Shown in pieces: positions 1 through 11,479 of a stretch of 64,000 nucleotides of DNA (within the stretch, counting starts at the first letter, position 1; each line of letters starts with the position of its first letter). The DNA comes from Phoronis australis. Taxonomy: Eukaryota; Phoronida; Phoronidae. A model generated the notes under the pieces. That model saw nothing but the letters and a program-made list of their open reading frames with translations. It did no database searches and was not told the origin of the DNA. Location: the NCBI GenBank assembly GCA_002633005.1, contig NMRA01000322.1, forward strand, positions 62,001 to 126,000, given 5' to 3'. The position numbers and the translations under genes are program-made.

Positions 1-1676
1 ATATCAATGCCAGTCATGCTCTAGTCGATAGGAGAATCAGGCAGCATGCGTGCAGGTTAGAGTTATGGATGTCTAGTTTTGTCGTAATATACGGCGACGT
101 TGGTCACTACCAAATTTGTCCAGCTTGTCCTTTCCTTACCGATTTTGTGCCGCCTCATTCCGTTTTGTCCCAGATTCTCCTCAGCCCCTGCTCCCTCTGC
201 ATTTCATTGTAAAGTGCTTGGCAATCAAATTCGCTCTAATAATTGACAATAAAATAAAACATCAATTTCTTTCAAATAAATGTTACGTGTATTTGATATA
301 AACTTAGGTATAAACAGACCTAATTCACTTTTCCAAAGAAATTAAATGTTTGGTTGGAAATGTTTGTGACACCAGATTTCAATATTAAAAGTCGTTTACA
401 ATGTACTGTACACGATTACACTTGTGAGCATGCGCCTATAAATTAGAAATATAGAATTTTTCAAACAGACATTGCTCAAGCACTTCATAAACTTAAGTTA
501 GAGGTGTTAATATCATTCAATTATTACTAATTTAGTGTAGCGAGACTTAAATGGGCACTGATTGTTTGCAAAGTATGCTGTGATTAGGGATTTGGATTTC
601 TTTTTTGTTTCTGTCACTGTTTTCACGTTGCGTTGAGCGATAATGAAATGCAACTACATAGGCCTCTATATTGCAAAACGTCCATCACGACGGTGTTTTA
701 GTGCAAGATGAACATTAAGGTGAACCTGCATCTCAACACTTACGTCTAAAATGGCAAAACTTGCTTCCAATATTACAGGATTGGACCATGTTGGCTCAGA
801 CAAGATGATAAAAGATTTATATTTTTTGATTACATGTATATTGTTTTCACTTAAACTTAGTGAGAAAGAATGAACCCGATAACGGCATCCGGAAATTAAC
901 GAATATTCCATTGATTGAACCTCGTGTAGATCGCGAAAATTATGCGCTTAAGAATACATGTATCCTACATGTAAATTGTGCCATTTTGAAACCCTTAGCC
1001 GAGAAATAAGAGCAGGTCTGGCGTCGGAATTGAGGAAGAGACTGGTCATAAACGTAATCCACAGAATTCGAGTATTTGTATGTTTGCTCCAAGTTAAATT
1101 CTATAATGCTCTTGTTGTTCCAATTGCCCGTCAAGTTGTTTTTCACGGTATGTATTCCCGTTAAGTTTCCCAGCTTTACGTCAGCAAGCCAAACTATACT
1201 GCTCAACATAAAACTGTAGAGCAATTATTGCTTCAGTCACTTGCCAACTTGACGTTGAACGGACATCACCTCAGTGACGATCTTCTGTACTTAGTGTGTC
1301 GCCCCGAACCCGGATGACTTTTCTTGTGGTATCAACCTGGCAATGTCTCTCCCTATTTACAATTACCAAGAACACAGGAATATATTCCCATTAGTGAAGA
1401 CAGATGGAGTGTTTGTAAGCAACAGAGAAAGACCTTTAGGTCATTCATTCAGCAGAACAAAACACTTATGGGATGCTAGCTGGAAGATATTACTCGAATA
1501 CGTTTACCGTGGCCGTTTCTGTTTATTACGATGAACACAACTTACCTTTTATCAAACAAAGTCAAAGTCAACTTTGTTTGTATCCGCAGGAACATTGCTC
1601 ATGGCATCTCTCTATTAAACGTAGTTCGGAGATATTGATTTTGAAACGCTGAACTCAGTTTCACCGGAGAAATTTA
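1..1676. other. Intergenic or upstream region, no gene recognised
   Basis: AT-rich DNA upstream of the class A receptor. The open frames here are short, lack recognisable motifs and overlap one another on both strands. No TATA box, tRNA or repeat was identified with confidence. An in-frame TGA at 1650-1652 limits the upstream reach of the receptor frame. Confidence 0.6.
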
Positions 1677-2702
1677 ATGACTACTCGAACGCAAACCCAT
1701 TTGAATATGGCTTCGTTTAATGGATACACCACCAATCGGAGTTGGAACACAACCCAGGCAGAGGGTGTGGTGCACTACGTGTTTTTTGTCGTTTCATTCG
1801 TCGTTACATTTTTGATTATTGTAGCTAACGTTTTCATTATATTCGTTGTTTCCCGGCTTCCGTCCTTAAAGAATCCGTCCGGCTGTTTCATAGTCCAGTG
1901 TGCAATAGTGGACCTGATGACTGGTTTATTCATTTGTCTACCGGCAGTGCCCAGTTCGTTCTACGGTCACTGGGTGTTCGGAGAAATAGGATGCCAGGTG
2001 TTGGGATATCTTGGATCAATAACGATGACATTGTCCATGAATTCTGTGGCAGCCATTAGTCTTGATCGCTGTTTGTTTATTGTCAAACCGTTTGGCTATC
2101 CGAAATTAGTCACTTTTCGACGAACTGCCGTGAGCGTGTTTTTAATATGGTTTTCTAGCATAGCAATTTTCCTGATACCGTTTTTTATTGACAGTTGGAA
2201 GGACGACAAGGGATTTCACTACTGGCCGGGTGCTTACCTCTGCTCTTTCGGATTTGAAAACAATTTTGACTTCCTGATGTTGACGTTGGCACTCGTCTTT
2301 TTGCCAGGGACATTTATTCTCTTTGTGTCTCAGATCATCATGTGTCACATAGCACGTACTGTTCTGTACTCGAATGCCCTAGCCGCCAACAAATTTTACC
2401 ATGAAAGTAGGGCAATGAAGTCATACAAAACGTTCAAAATGATTACGACAATAAGTGTTATTTTCACAACTACGTGGCTGCCAAAGTTTACTTACTCGGT
2501 TGTCCTAGCTACGATGTCAAAATATGGTTCGTCACATGATGATATCCCGTTGTACATTTCCGGTATCGTGTGGTGGCTTGCACTATGCAACAGTTTCATG
2601 AATTTCTTCGTCTATTGTAGTAGACACGCGAAATTCAGAAAAGAGACGAAACTGGTGTTACAACGATTTGTAGTTTTTGTTACTGTATCGCTTAGGTTAT
2701 AA
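1677..2702 (+). CDS. Class A (rhodopsin-family) G-protein-coupled receptor, intronless
   Basis: A 341-residue seven-helix receptor of the plasma membrane; ligand and G protein cannot be told from sequence. Visible landmarks: Asn20 and Asn24 in N-glycosylation sequons, Asn51 in TM1, Asp79 in TM2 (LxxxD), Cys106 and Cys189 as the expected TM3-ECL2 disulfide, a DRC triplet at 130-132 instead of DRY, TWLP at 266-269 instead of CWxP, and NFFVY at 309-313 instead of NPxxY. Length and helix spacing suit an aminergic-like or orphan receptor. An in-frame stop lies 27 bases upstream, so the start is ATG 1677 or Met11 (1707). The C-terminal tail is short (about 28 residues). A single coding exon is usual for expanded class A families in cnidarians and amphioxus. 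The family assignment is firm; the subfamily is unknown. Confidence 0.9.
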   Translation: MTTRTQTHLNMASFNGYTTNRSWNTTQAEGVVHYVFFVVSFVVTFLIIVANVFIIFVVSRLPSLKNPSGCFIVQCAIVDLMTGLFICLPAVPSSFYGHWVFGEIGCQVLGYLGSITMTLSMNSVAAISLDRCLFIVKPFGYPKLVTFRRTAVSVFLIWFSSIAIFLIPFFIDSWKDDKGFHYWPGAYLCSFGFENNFDFLMLTLALVFLPGTFILFVSQIIMCHIARTVLYSNALAANKFYHESRAMKSYKTFKMITTISVIFTTTWLPKFTYSVVLATMSKYGSSHDDIPLYISGIVWWLALCNSFMNFFVYCSRHAKFRKETKLVLQRFVVFVTVSLRL

Positions 2703-2950
2703 GTGACGTAAGCATCAAATGAAAACCTCTTAATAGTAACGTGTGTTATTTATATCAGCTCTTGTGTCTCTTGAGGTTATACGGCAATGGCAGCGCTTCA
2801 TACACTCAGTGGGTTCTTCCGGATGACTGACATCTGAGGAGAGCTTAGTATCCTATTCTAGGAAAATGGCGACCAATGAAGTGATGGGGCGGAGAGGTTA
2901 CCTGTATCGAGTGGGGTTGTATTGAATAACAAGATCAAATGCCATACAAG

Positions 2951-2956
2951 AATAAA
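2951..2956 (+). terminator. AATAAA polyadenylation signal of the class A receptor
   Basis: A canonical AATAAA lies about 250 bases after the receptor stop codon on the same strand, the distance expected for a short 3' UTR. No transcript evidence was available. Confidence 0.5.
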
Positions 2957-3833
2957 GTTTCAACTTGGCATTTCTATTAACTGGCCACGGGCCTGACCCT
3001 CAATATTTGCTTTCAACGTTCTGAATCTTATTTCCAACTGACATAGCCACACCTCGATCTTTAACGTTTGCACTTTTTCGGGGGAGCTTACACCTAAACT
3101 CTAAATGCTTACAAGAGTTATATACAATGTAGTCGACAGGTATGCAGCGTGCGGTTGACACGTGAGGTTGTTTTGTGGATACAAATGCAAAGCGTGGCTT
3201 ATGAGGTTCAGCCGTGTAGCCAACACGTGGGATGCACCTATTCGAATTGCGTCACCACTAGCCCAATAACAATAGTCAAATCCTATTGGAAGACGGCATT
3301 TACCGCGAATCGTTCATTGTTTTGAAGACAAAATGTAAAAACAACATAGTTAATATTGAAAAGTGTGAATATTTTGAGATTAACAGGGGAATTTGAGAAT
3401 GGAAAGAAATAAATATTTACTGATGAATGGCAAGAATAGTAGGTTCTGGTTTGCACTCCTACTCAAGTCTTGACAGACAAATGCCACGGTCTGCATAAAT
3501 TTCAGCCAACCTCTGGTGGTAGTTTAAAAAGCAGTAAAATGGCACGTAAGCAAGGGTAAGTAAGATTTGAAACGCCATGATTTGCCTTATAGGTTAGTTG
3601 CCAGTTTAAGGTGATTTTCTTTTTTGAAAGAAGTGAGCAATTAACAAAAATACCGCCTCACGGATTCGATTAACAAAAAATAACAGAGACCAGAACCAGC
3701 TATTCCATTTTGGCCGAACTGATTGTTTTCATTAATTACTTACTGTATGTGGTATTTTGTCTTGGAATTCTTTCGCATTAACCTTGTGCTATCAGATTTT
3801 TCAAAAGCTGCCTTAGCCTTATATTCTTTTTCA

Positions 3834-3873
<40 letters not shown>

Positions 3874-5195
3874 CGTGTGTGTGCTCGTATGTGTGCTCGT
3901 GTGTGTGCTCGTGTGTGTGCTCGTGTGTGTGCTCGTGCGTGCGTGCGCATGTGGGCGTCTGCGTGTGTGTTCGTGATCAGTTGTTATTGTCTAGGTGTTA
4001 ATTCATAGAATTATGGCTACGGGTGAACTTGGTGTGATGTCAATGAAGTGTAGAGTAGTCAGTAATATGGAAAACACGAAAGACAGGTTTAATCAATACG
4101 AACTGTTGGTTTTACTGTTTTAAGGACACTCACGTCATTGATGACCATTTGAATGCCGTAACTGCGTAGGCAGGTTACATTGTTTATTTTTGTTGTGGAT
4201 CACGAAGCTCCCTTTAATCTGTGTTATCATTTCGATTTCGAAATTACCTCAACTCACATTGACCTCGAGGGAAAATCTTGCTACTCGATAAATGATCAGA
4301 AATTAACATGATCACATTACTCTTACTGGTATCTAAGGTCCAAATATAGACATTCCTGACCTTTTTAAAGATATGTGTCATATTCTAAAAATGCAAAATA
4401 GGGGATTTTGCAATTATCTATGGGACTGGAATCTAATTCAAAACTTTGACCTGTGCCCGGGGTCTAATCTTTTTAATCGAAATCGAAATTATTTTTGAAG
4501 GTTTTCCGTAGGTGGTGCACGAGTATGTTATTGTTTACGTGGATGACTTGCTAGTTTGATTTTGCACTAGGTAACCTATTTTCAAGTTTTTACTTGAATT
4601 TGTAGCTCCATGAAGTCCTGCTGGACTAGCAACTCATCTGCAATACCCATAACGCACTCGAGGCACGTGCAGTGTATTCTGAGTTTTTATTAAAGCTTTA
4701 CAGAATTTCGAGTTGAAGGATTTTTCTCTGCGTCATTAGGTACTATGATTACACAATACGTAACATCTAAAATGCCAATAAGATGGTGGAAGACGTTAAC
4801 TTCCGGTTTAAATTGGAGGACGCTTGGAGAACACTGTAACACATCCACAAGCACCAAAATGCACATGGAGACTGTCTAGCCCAGTGAAAATACAGGACTG
4901 GAGTTGTTGCACCTTACTTAAGAGGTGGCAAATCGTTTACAATTGTATCTATTATGTTAGTGATGGCAAACTTTTCTGACGCTTCAAGTCCTTCACACCA
5001 TGGCTATAAATGTTTGAATTCGTTGACCAACACATTTGGTATAGCATTTTAAGTATTTATTTTTCAACTTGTGTACTTTTAAATAAGCCCAAAATAATAT
5101 GTGACGTCATCAGGCGATCCGTTCTCCGTCGTTGTGTCGTTCTACACCAGCCGCGAGCCGTAATGGTCACAAAAACTGAGTTCGTCTGAGTACTA
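2957..5195. other. Intergenic region, no gene recognised
   Basis: About 2.2 kb of AT-rich DNA apart from the TG-rich repeat annotated separately. No coding region with recognisable motifs, splice-flanked exon or RNA gene was seen. Confidence 0.5.
3837..3978 (+). repeat. (TG)n microsatellite grading into a 12-bp TGCTCGTGTGTG minisatellite
   Basis: A pure TG run of about 30 bases is followed by at least six 12-bp units of the form TGCTCGTGTGTG, with single changes (TATG, TGCG), then degenerate TG. The Cys/Val-rich open frame across it is a product of the repeat, not a gene. Confidence 0.95.
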
Positions 5196-5405
5196 TGACA
5201 AGTTTGTTCCGTGTGCTTAGGATGCACTAATAGCAATCGGATTAACAATATTTCAATCAGTTTTTGCGTTTCCAAAAGACTCAAATGGCACACATTCTTG
5301 CGTCGGACACGGTTGTGGAGCCAGCGATCAGTTCAGGGGCCACGCTGTGCTCAGCCCATTTTGAACAATCGTGCTTCGATTTGTCGCGGAAACTCATACT
5401 GACTA
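5196..5405 (+). pseudogene. THAP-type zinc-finger relic (C2CH), frameshifted
   Basis: THAP domains are about 90-residue DNA-binding zinc fingers found in host factors and in P-element-like transposases. One frame begins VCSVCLGCTNSNR and continues through KRLKWHTFLRRTRLWSQ. At about 5335-5345 the reading must shift one base, after which it runs LCSAHFEQSCFDLSRKL. Together these give the C-x2-C ... W ... C-x2-H order and the CSAHF block typical of THAP. No complete frame survives and no start or intron is evident, so I call a decayed exon or transposon fragment. Moderate confidence, because one frameshift has to be assumed. Confidence 0.6.
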
Positions 5406-5769
5406 TGTGCCTCACCATCAAGTTATGACTGAGTTATTGAATGTGGTTACAGTAAGTTTCCATCGGTCTATTCTTGTTCAAAATTTTGTTGGAATGCGGG
5501 ATTGCGTGCTACCCACATATACGTTATTGCCCAACCCAACAGCAGAAAATTGGATGGAAATGCCATGCAAATAGTTTGATGTCACGACCCCCAGCCGGCT
5601 CAGAGGTTAGAATCGGACACTGGACCGAAATAATCGACGCTTTCGATTTTTTTCCTGAAAATTATAACGTTTAGTCGTTGGACACTGTCTAATTTAAGGG
5701 TCCGTCTGTTGAACAACGGCACTCGTTTAGTGTGATTCAAAAATGATTCATCTGTGAATACTTTCCTAC

Positions 5770-6720
5770 AAACTGCGGTTGTCGAAAGGGTGATCCAGTG
5801 TCGCCGTATTTATTATTTTGTGCGGCACTACATTAGGTCTATCATGCTAAGTAATGACAGCTATATCACGTTTGTCAGAATTGGTAACAGTGAATTCAGT
5901 TTTTCATTCTGCAATATGCAAATGATTCAGAACTCTGTCTAGACAGCTCAAGTGGGTCCTCTAAACAGTCTTTTGATCGTCTAGACTAATTTCATAGATA
6001 TTCTTGGTTTCAAGCAATTATGAGACCAACATAATGTGTCTGGGTTGGCGCAAAAAATAGCATTTTTCGTCTTTGATCAAATATTGATCTCTCCTGTCGA
6101 ATGTCAGGTTCTTACCTATTCGGAATTAACTTTAGCGTTGATTTACCTGAAAGTGTAGAAATTAACTTTAACGAAAAACTAATGAAGTTGCAAGATACAT
6201 ATTGACCTGGCTTACAAGATCATTTACTCCCTTTGACAGTATCACTGTGATCAGGTCTCTCTTACAAGATCATTTACTCCCTTTGACAGTATCACTGTGA
6301 TCAAGTCTCTCTTGTTTCCGACGCTGGTTCATTTCCTCCTTCTTATGTCATACCAAATGTTTTCAGTTTTGTCTGGCTTAGCAAAATGGCTGAACAAAGA
6401 GAAATGAACTAGGTTGTAAAGGGGTCCATATCTAACATGCTATATTAACCGGTAAACTCTCCTGATTCTATTTGCTTACTTCAACCAACGATGTTTTGGG
6501 AGATAACAGTGTTACAGCATTACAAATTGTGTGCTAATAACTTTTGTTCTGAGAGAACTGCAGATTTATTACGGTCTGAAGGGTTTGATTACTTCGCCCA
6601 AATTCGGAACATTTAGAAGAATGAAAAGTTTCAGTATTCAACCAGTCTTGTATAATTCCAATGCTGAGAAACCCATATCAGACGATGTAACCCTAAAGCA
6701 GTATCAACCGACAGTGTATA
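5770..6720 (+). mobile_element. L1/Tx1-type LINE reverse-transcriptase fragment, degenerate
   Basis: Several frames in succession carry RT landmarks in the right order: CGCRKGDPVSPYL near 5775-5815 (motif B region), VWVGAKNSI near 6040, GINFSVDLPESVEINFNEK near 6120-6175, RSFTPFDSITVIRSL near 6215-6260, and IQPVLYNSN near 6635-6660. Frameshifts and stops interrupt it throughout, and a 50-bp tandem duplication splits it at 6211-6310. It is a dead copy on the + strand. Ends were not defined. Confidence 0.75.
6211..6310 (+). repeat. Tandem duplication of a 50-bp segment inside the LINE
   Basis: Bases 6211-6260 and 6261-6310 are the same 50-mer with one difference (G/A at position 44). The length is not a multiple of three, so it shifts the LINE reading frame. 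Confidence 0.97.
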
Positions 6721-6735
6721 GGGATGAGTCCGCAT

Positions 6736-6900
6736 GTATTTTTTATGGATGTACCGGCCGGGTTGGCTACCTGCTGGGTGAATCAATCTATTTTTATATA
6801 GATGTACTGGCTTGGGGTTGTTACCTGTCAGGAAATTGGTAAGACTATATTTTTGTAGGTGGGCCCGTTAGGGCGGGTACTTGTCACGGTCTAGGTCAAA
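6736..6900 (+). repeat. Diverged tandem repeat of about 52-56 bp, three units
   Basis: Three successive segments starting near 6738, 6790 and 6846 share the pattern TATTTTT...GATGTAC(C/T)GG...GGTT(G/A)...TACCTG/TACTTG. Similarity is clear but imperfect. It begins just past the LINE fragment. Confidence 0.5.
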
Positions 6901-8040
6901 AGCCAAGTTTGGATAGGTTGGTCAGCTCTGGCGGGTATCCCTCTATTTACTTTTAAAGGGGTGTCTAATCCCAAAGATATCTTTAGTTGATCACCATTGA
7001 TTGACACAGGTGTGCAGTTAAAATTATGTATACGTTTCCAAGTTTCTGCATGAAAAGCAAATATGATGCTAGTTAACAAAGTGCGAAATTAAACAAGGAT
7101 CTGTTTATATCTAAATACAACAACAGTGTTTTGAATGTTTCCGCATCAGCATATTTCTCCGTTGCCTTCCAAACTTTCACTAAAATCAAGGACAGTGACG
7201 TAGCCAGTTAAATATGCGTTCCACTTAATGACTCAATATCAAGTTAGAATACAAAACAGAACATAAATAGTTACATTATTAGGGTATTCAAATACACCAG
7301 TTCTTTGTCTACAAGTCCAACGGACGTATATGAGTTACAGCATCTCTTGATGGCTAATTGAATGATACTAATAACTTTTAGTAATGCGTGTGAAACTCTT
7401 GAACAAAATCATATTTTTTACATATCACAGTACAAAAAGTACTACACAAGTGCACATGCGCATACATGCATCACAGACACACTCGGGATAATATTGTCAA
7501 AGAGGAATATTATACAAATAGATGATTCACCCCACCTTTTAGCGAATAGGTCATATTCACAATTATTACAGAAAATTACTTTTTCAAGCTCGTGATATCT
7601 AGAGAGTTCTTTTTTGAGTAGCTGCAAGCAGGGAACGTTAGAGTTTAATCTCACTTGATAAATGTGATATTTGATCACATTAATAACGTATTCTGCAATA
7701 TGCCTGTTAAACAATACCTCGTGTAAGTTCAGTTCAAGAGATTCACAAATTTTTGATACGACCCAGTTGTTTACAGCCATCTAAAATTTGTAACCTTTGT
7801 ACAAAACCAATACAATTGAACAAGATCTTCAGACTCAGTATTACAAAAAGTACACAAACGTGAATTTGTCACACCAATTTTCTGCAAAAACTATTAGTAC
7901 TAATATAAAAATAATTGCAGGCGGTCTGATACACGTTGTACCAGACGTGCGCAGGCCTCACATGTGGGCCCATTGCACTGATCACCTGGAAATATTTTTA
8001 TGCTTTATTAATATATAGTTAAAACCGAGCTGAGGAACTA
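6901..8040. other. Unassigned AT-rich region
   Basis: A 112-residue minus-strand open frame (7442-7780) is the longest here. It has a Leu/Ile-rich pattern that could be a LINE fragment but shows no diagnostic motif. Nothing else was recognised. Confidence 0.4.
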
Positions 8041-8067
8041 GAAACCTGGCTCAAGGGTTTAGCAGTG

Positions 8068-8108
8068 TGACATGGTGGGATTCGAACCCACGACCTCGAG
8101 TTCCACCA
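8068..8108 (-). mobile_element. tRNA-derived SINE fragment (B-box/T-arm like)
   Basis: On the minus strand a perfect T-arm-like hairpin GTGGG-TTCGAAT-CCCAC contains the pol III B-box GGTTCGAATCC. No matching anticodon stem, acceptor stem or well-spaced A-box could be drawn, so it is not an intact tRNA gene. A tRNA-derived SINE remnant is the simplest reading. Confidence 0.4.
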
Positions 8109-8557
8109 GTAGTACTAATTAGTCTGTGAATATATCTTATTAAAAACCACCTGAATTTTGTATCTTTAGTAAAATCAACTGCCAATACATTACATTTACG
8201 CCACCGTTCTTCTGACTGCCATATTTAAACAACTTGCCCCTTTAATTACATACTAAGTATTTTCTACCAAGACATGATGAAACGATTATTAACAGTTTGC
8301 TTACATTATTGCAATTAACAACAGCCAAGGAGAAAAACATAAAAGGAGCAAATCTGGTCATAAGTTCACCATTGGAATTTAAAAGTCCATTAGTATACGT
8401 TATGCCCCTTCTATAACATTGTCTTAAAATATTGCTTTTTATCTATTTATAGCTTGGTATTAAACCAAAGGGATTCATAATGAATAGAATGTTTAGTAAT
8501 CTCAAAAGTACCAGATAAATCTTCAACGGCTCAAAAACTTCTTGCCAAAACAATTTT

Positions 8558-9535
8558 TTGTTCGCTTGGATAATGTTAGATTATTTTTTGAAAAAATCAT
8601 TATTCAAAGTTGACAAGTTTAAGTACTTGGGCCTTACTTTAGATTCCAATCTTAAATTTAATATGCACATAGAACATATCACAAAGAAATTATCTAAGAA
8701 AATCGGTGTACTTAAACGGCTAGGCAAATTTCTTAATGCCAGTACTTTTAAGACCCTTTACCATTCTATTATTCAGCCTCATATTGATTATTGTTTACCG
8801 GTTTGGGGGCACACTAGTGACACACTTGTCAGCAAAGTCCAAGTAATCCAAAATAGAGCCGCCAGGGCTATCCTGGGTACTATAATTAGGGACACTAGGG
8901 TTGACGACTTGTATTCCTAGCTGGGATTTATGAAAATAAGACAAAGAAATAAATATCTCTCTGCCTGTTTTATGTACAGATGTATCAATGGCTTGGCTCC
9001 AGCATATCTCAGCAGTGAATTCAATAGCAGCCAGGCTGTATATTCTACACGTTCTTCTGTTGCTGGCAATGTTTATTCTAAAAAAAATTAAAACCGAGAC
9101 GGGCAAGAGATCTTTTATCTATGCAGCTGCTATAATATGGAATTCTTTTAGCCCAGAAATTAAACGGTCCAATTCAATTACTACCTATAAAGTAAATATT
9201 AAAAAGTGGCTGTAATTTAGTTGACCTTTTATACCTTGCCTGTCCTAATCATGTCATTTTTTCATTGTCGTAGATACTCTCACTGTCTAGAATTATCTCT
9301 TAATTTATTTCATCTGTCTTAGTTAAATTTTTACAATTATTTGTCATTTAGTTATTGTCTTAATTCTCAACCTGTTTTAATTGTATCTTTGCTACGTATA
9401 TTTCATTGTTGTTTTATTACTTCATTGTATTTTATTACTGTTTTTCTTGTTGAGGGCCCTCTTGGAAAGCAGTGCTATCACTGAAGAGGTCACCTTCATT
9501 TTAAATATCCCAATAATAAATATGTAAATAAATAA
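8558..9535 (+). mobile_element. LINE (CR1/RTE/jockey-like) 3' end: RT C-terminus plus 3' tail
   Basis: The frame from 8558 reads KFKYLGLTLDSNLKF, then YHSIIQPHIDYCLPVWG and KVQVIQNRAARAI, a block shared by the C-terminal region of many non-LTR retrotransposon ORFs. A TAG at 8918-8920 interrupts it. The same frame then continues with GFMKIRQRNKYLSACFMYRC and INGLAPAYLSSEF. At the A8 run near 9081-9088 it shifts one base, and the next frame gives GKRSFIYAAAIIWNSFSPEI to a stop at 9213-9215. About 320 bases of 3' UTR end in a TAAATAAATA tail near 9535. It is 5'-truncated and inactive. Confidence 0.85.
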
Positions 9536-9829
9536 ATACAAGTATAGGCCTGGGGGCCAAAGTACGAGCATATGCAGCACGTTAGAAGCGCCACTGTAGC
9601 GTTATTTTAGTACGTTGTCATTATGAACATTTACAGACTTGCGAAATGTCATTTCTTTGGTGAAAATGTGCAGTCTGATTATACATGTACCAATGTTAAT
9701 AAAGTGATTTAACAGATATTCAACTAACGTGTGTTTGGAGGTCTCTGTTGTATAGTAAATTATGTGAGAGAATTTGCCTTGTACAAACATGTACATGTAA
9801 TAGGCACACGCCTAAACAGGCTGTTTTGA

Positions 9830-10690
9830 AATTCCTTGAAATATATGGTACAACCTGCAAACAGATTTCATTAAATTCATTGACCACTGAAACATGGGTG
9901 CAAATATTTATAACTAACCTCTGGTGTCTGATGCAGCGGTTATAAGCACAAGCAGAATTTTGAATATGGCAGCTGTAATTTGTGTAAATTATCACTTATG
10001 CAAATTCAGGATTATCTTTAAAACATGAGATAAACTCAAAAATTATCTACATTTAACGCCTGTAAGGAAATTAAGAGCAGAAACAGTATTTGGAATAGTG
10101 GTGTCCATTATTTTTATAAAATATGAAAATTCATCATGCAACAGCTTGCAAACTGATTTCACAGAAACATGGGTAAAGACGTTAAAATTGTTTACTTGGG
10201 GTGCCTAGTACTTCATCCATAAGCAAAAGTAGAATTCTGAATAATGGCGGTCTTAATTCGCATATGTTATGCATATGCTATGCAAATTCACGATGTATCC
10301 ACCAAACGAGGTTCATCAAATTCACTGACCATGGAAGCATGGGTGAAAACATTAAGTAACCTGTCTGCAGTGCTTGGTAAGGGCGCTTTAAGCAACAAAT
10401 AATTTTGAATAATGGTGGCCTTAACTTGCATTAGTTATGCAAATTTATCATGCAACAACATGCACACTGATTTTATTAAACTAATTGACCATAGAAACAT
10501 AGGTACAAATATGATAATTTACCTGTGATGATTGGTATCATAGCTTTTAGAACAAGTAAGATTTTGAATAATGGCTAATGGCGGCCTTAATTTGGATAAA
10601 TTATGAAAATTGACGATGTATCCACCCAAAAACTTTCACTGTTAAATTCGTTGACAATGGAATTTTGCATAATGGCGACCTTAATCTGTA
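9830..10690 (+). repeat. Diverged tandem repeat, unit about 160-170 bp, roughly five units
   Basis: A shared core, (G/T)AGAATTTTGAATAATGGCGGCCTTAA, recurs near 9953, 10231, 10401, 10561 and 10661. Between cores are related blocks: ATTATGCAAATTCA, CAACTTGCAxACTGATTTCA, TTAAATTCATTGACCATGG and GAAACATGGGT. The first interval (about 278) contains an extra decayed unit near 10080; the last interval (about 99) is a partial unit. No coding meaning. Confidence 0.8.
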
Positions 10691-10727
10691 TTATTTTAAG
10701 AAATGCTCAAGGGTTGCGAACGGTCAC

Positions 10728-10740
10728 CCCCCCCCCCCCT
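10728..10740 (+). repeat. Poly(C) homopolymer
   Basis: An uninterrupted C tract follows the tandem repeat block, within about GTCACCCCCCC. It is a likely length-variable or error-prone position. Confidence 0.9.
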
Positions 10741-11149
10741 AAATTATGATGAACTATGCCTAGGCTACATGAAACAGCAAAGAAAAAACTTTATCCGACA
10801 AATCCAGATTATTAAATAAAAACAGCATTTGGCTCCTGGACTAGTTACTGAAAGTTGTATATTGATGAATGATTCGCGATTTATTGGTGTAGAATCTTTT
10901 CTATTGGTGTTGTATGTCGATGACCTGAGAATTATAAAAGTGGGTGGCCAATTGTCAGTAGCATACATGTGTAAATTCATTGTAATAACCAAATGCAAAT
11001 CATTAATAATGGGCCTACTATTGAACTTTGAGGAATCCCAGGGTATTTTTGATAATGTAAATTAGATGTTAGTTTACGTGACGAATTGTGATTCGTTGTA
11101 TAAGTATCAAGAACATTAAATCAGCTAACTGTTAAAAATGTCACATTTT

Positions 11150-11470
11150 CATAATATTAGTAACCATGCATTGTCCTCTATGGTGTCAAATGCATTGGAA
11201 AGGTCCATGAATAGTACTATTAAATCGTTATTAATTTCTTAAATTTTGTTCAGAAAGTTCAAGGGCTGCTTGCTCAGTCGACTGATTTGCACTAAAACCA
11301 TATTTACATGTAAAAGTGTAAACAAATCTCGCTGTGTAAAATACGCTGGTGTAAATTTGTTCTTATAAAAATGTTTTTTAAAAATTGGAGACAAATTAAA
11401 TGCTTGATATACGACGATTATTGTTCAGCGTGTTTAGGATCGAAGTCCTTTTCTTAAAGGTAGCATAAAA
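11150..11470 (-). mobile_element. LINE reverse-transcriptase relic (minus strand)
   Basis: Reading the minus strand, FKKRTSILNTLNNNRRISSI (near 11405-11465) resembles the FKKGDxxxxNNYRPISLL block of LINE RTs. It is followed by YGFSANQSTEQAALELSEQN (11225-11300), resembling the QYGFRxxxST block, and LIVLFMDLSNAFDT (11180-11225), RT motif A with the catalytic Asp. Stops and frame changes lie between the blocks. It is a decayed copy in the opposite orientation to the LINEs at 5.8 and 8.6 kb. Confidence 0.65.
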
Positions 11471-11479
11471 TTTATAGAT

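Noticed and set aside
3723-4001. 92-residue open frame rich in Cys and Val
   Set aside because: It is the translation of the TG/TGCTCG repeat and has no coding character outside it.
7442-7780. 112-residue minus-strand frame as a LINE fragment
   Set aside because: Composition is suggestive, but no diagnostic RT, endonuclease or zinc-finger motif could be matched, so it was left unassigned.
8068-8108. Functional tRNA gene
   Set aside because: Only the T-arm pairs. The anticodon and acceptor stems do not form and no proper A-box is found at the right distance.
10829-11065. Reverse transcriptase YVDD-like motif (VLYVDDLRI) on the + strand
   Set aside because: No flanking RT blocks in this frame; the convincing RT similarity nearby is on the opposite strand.
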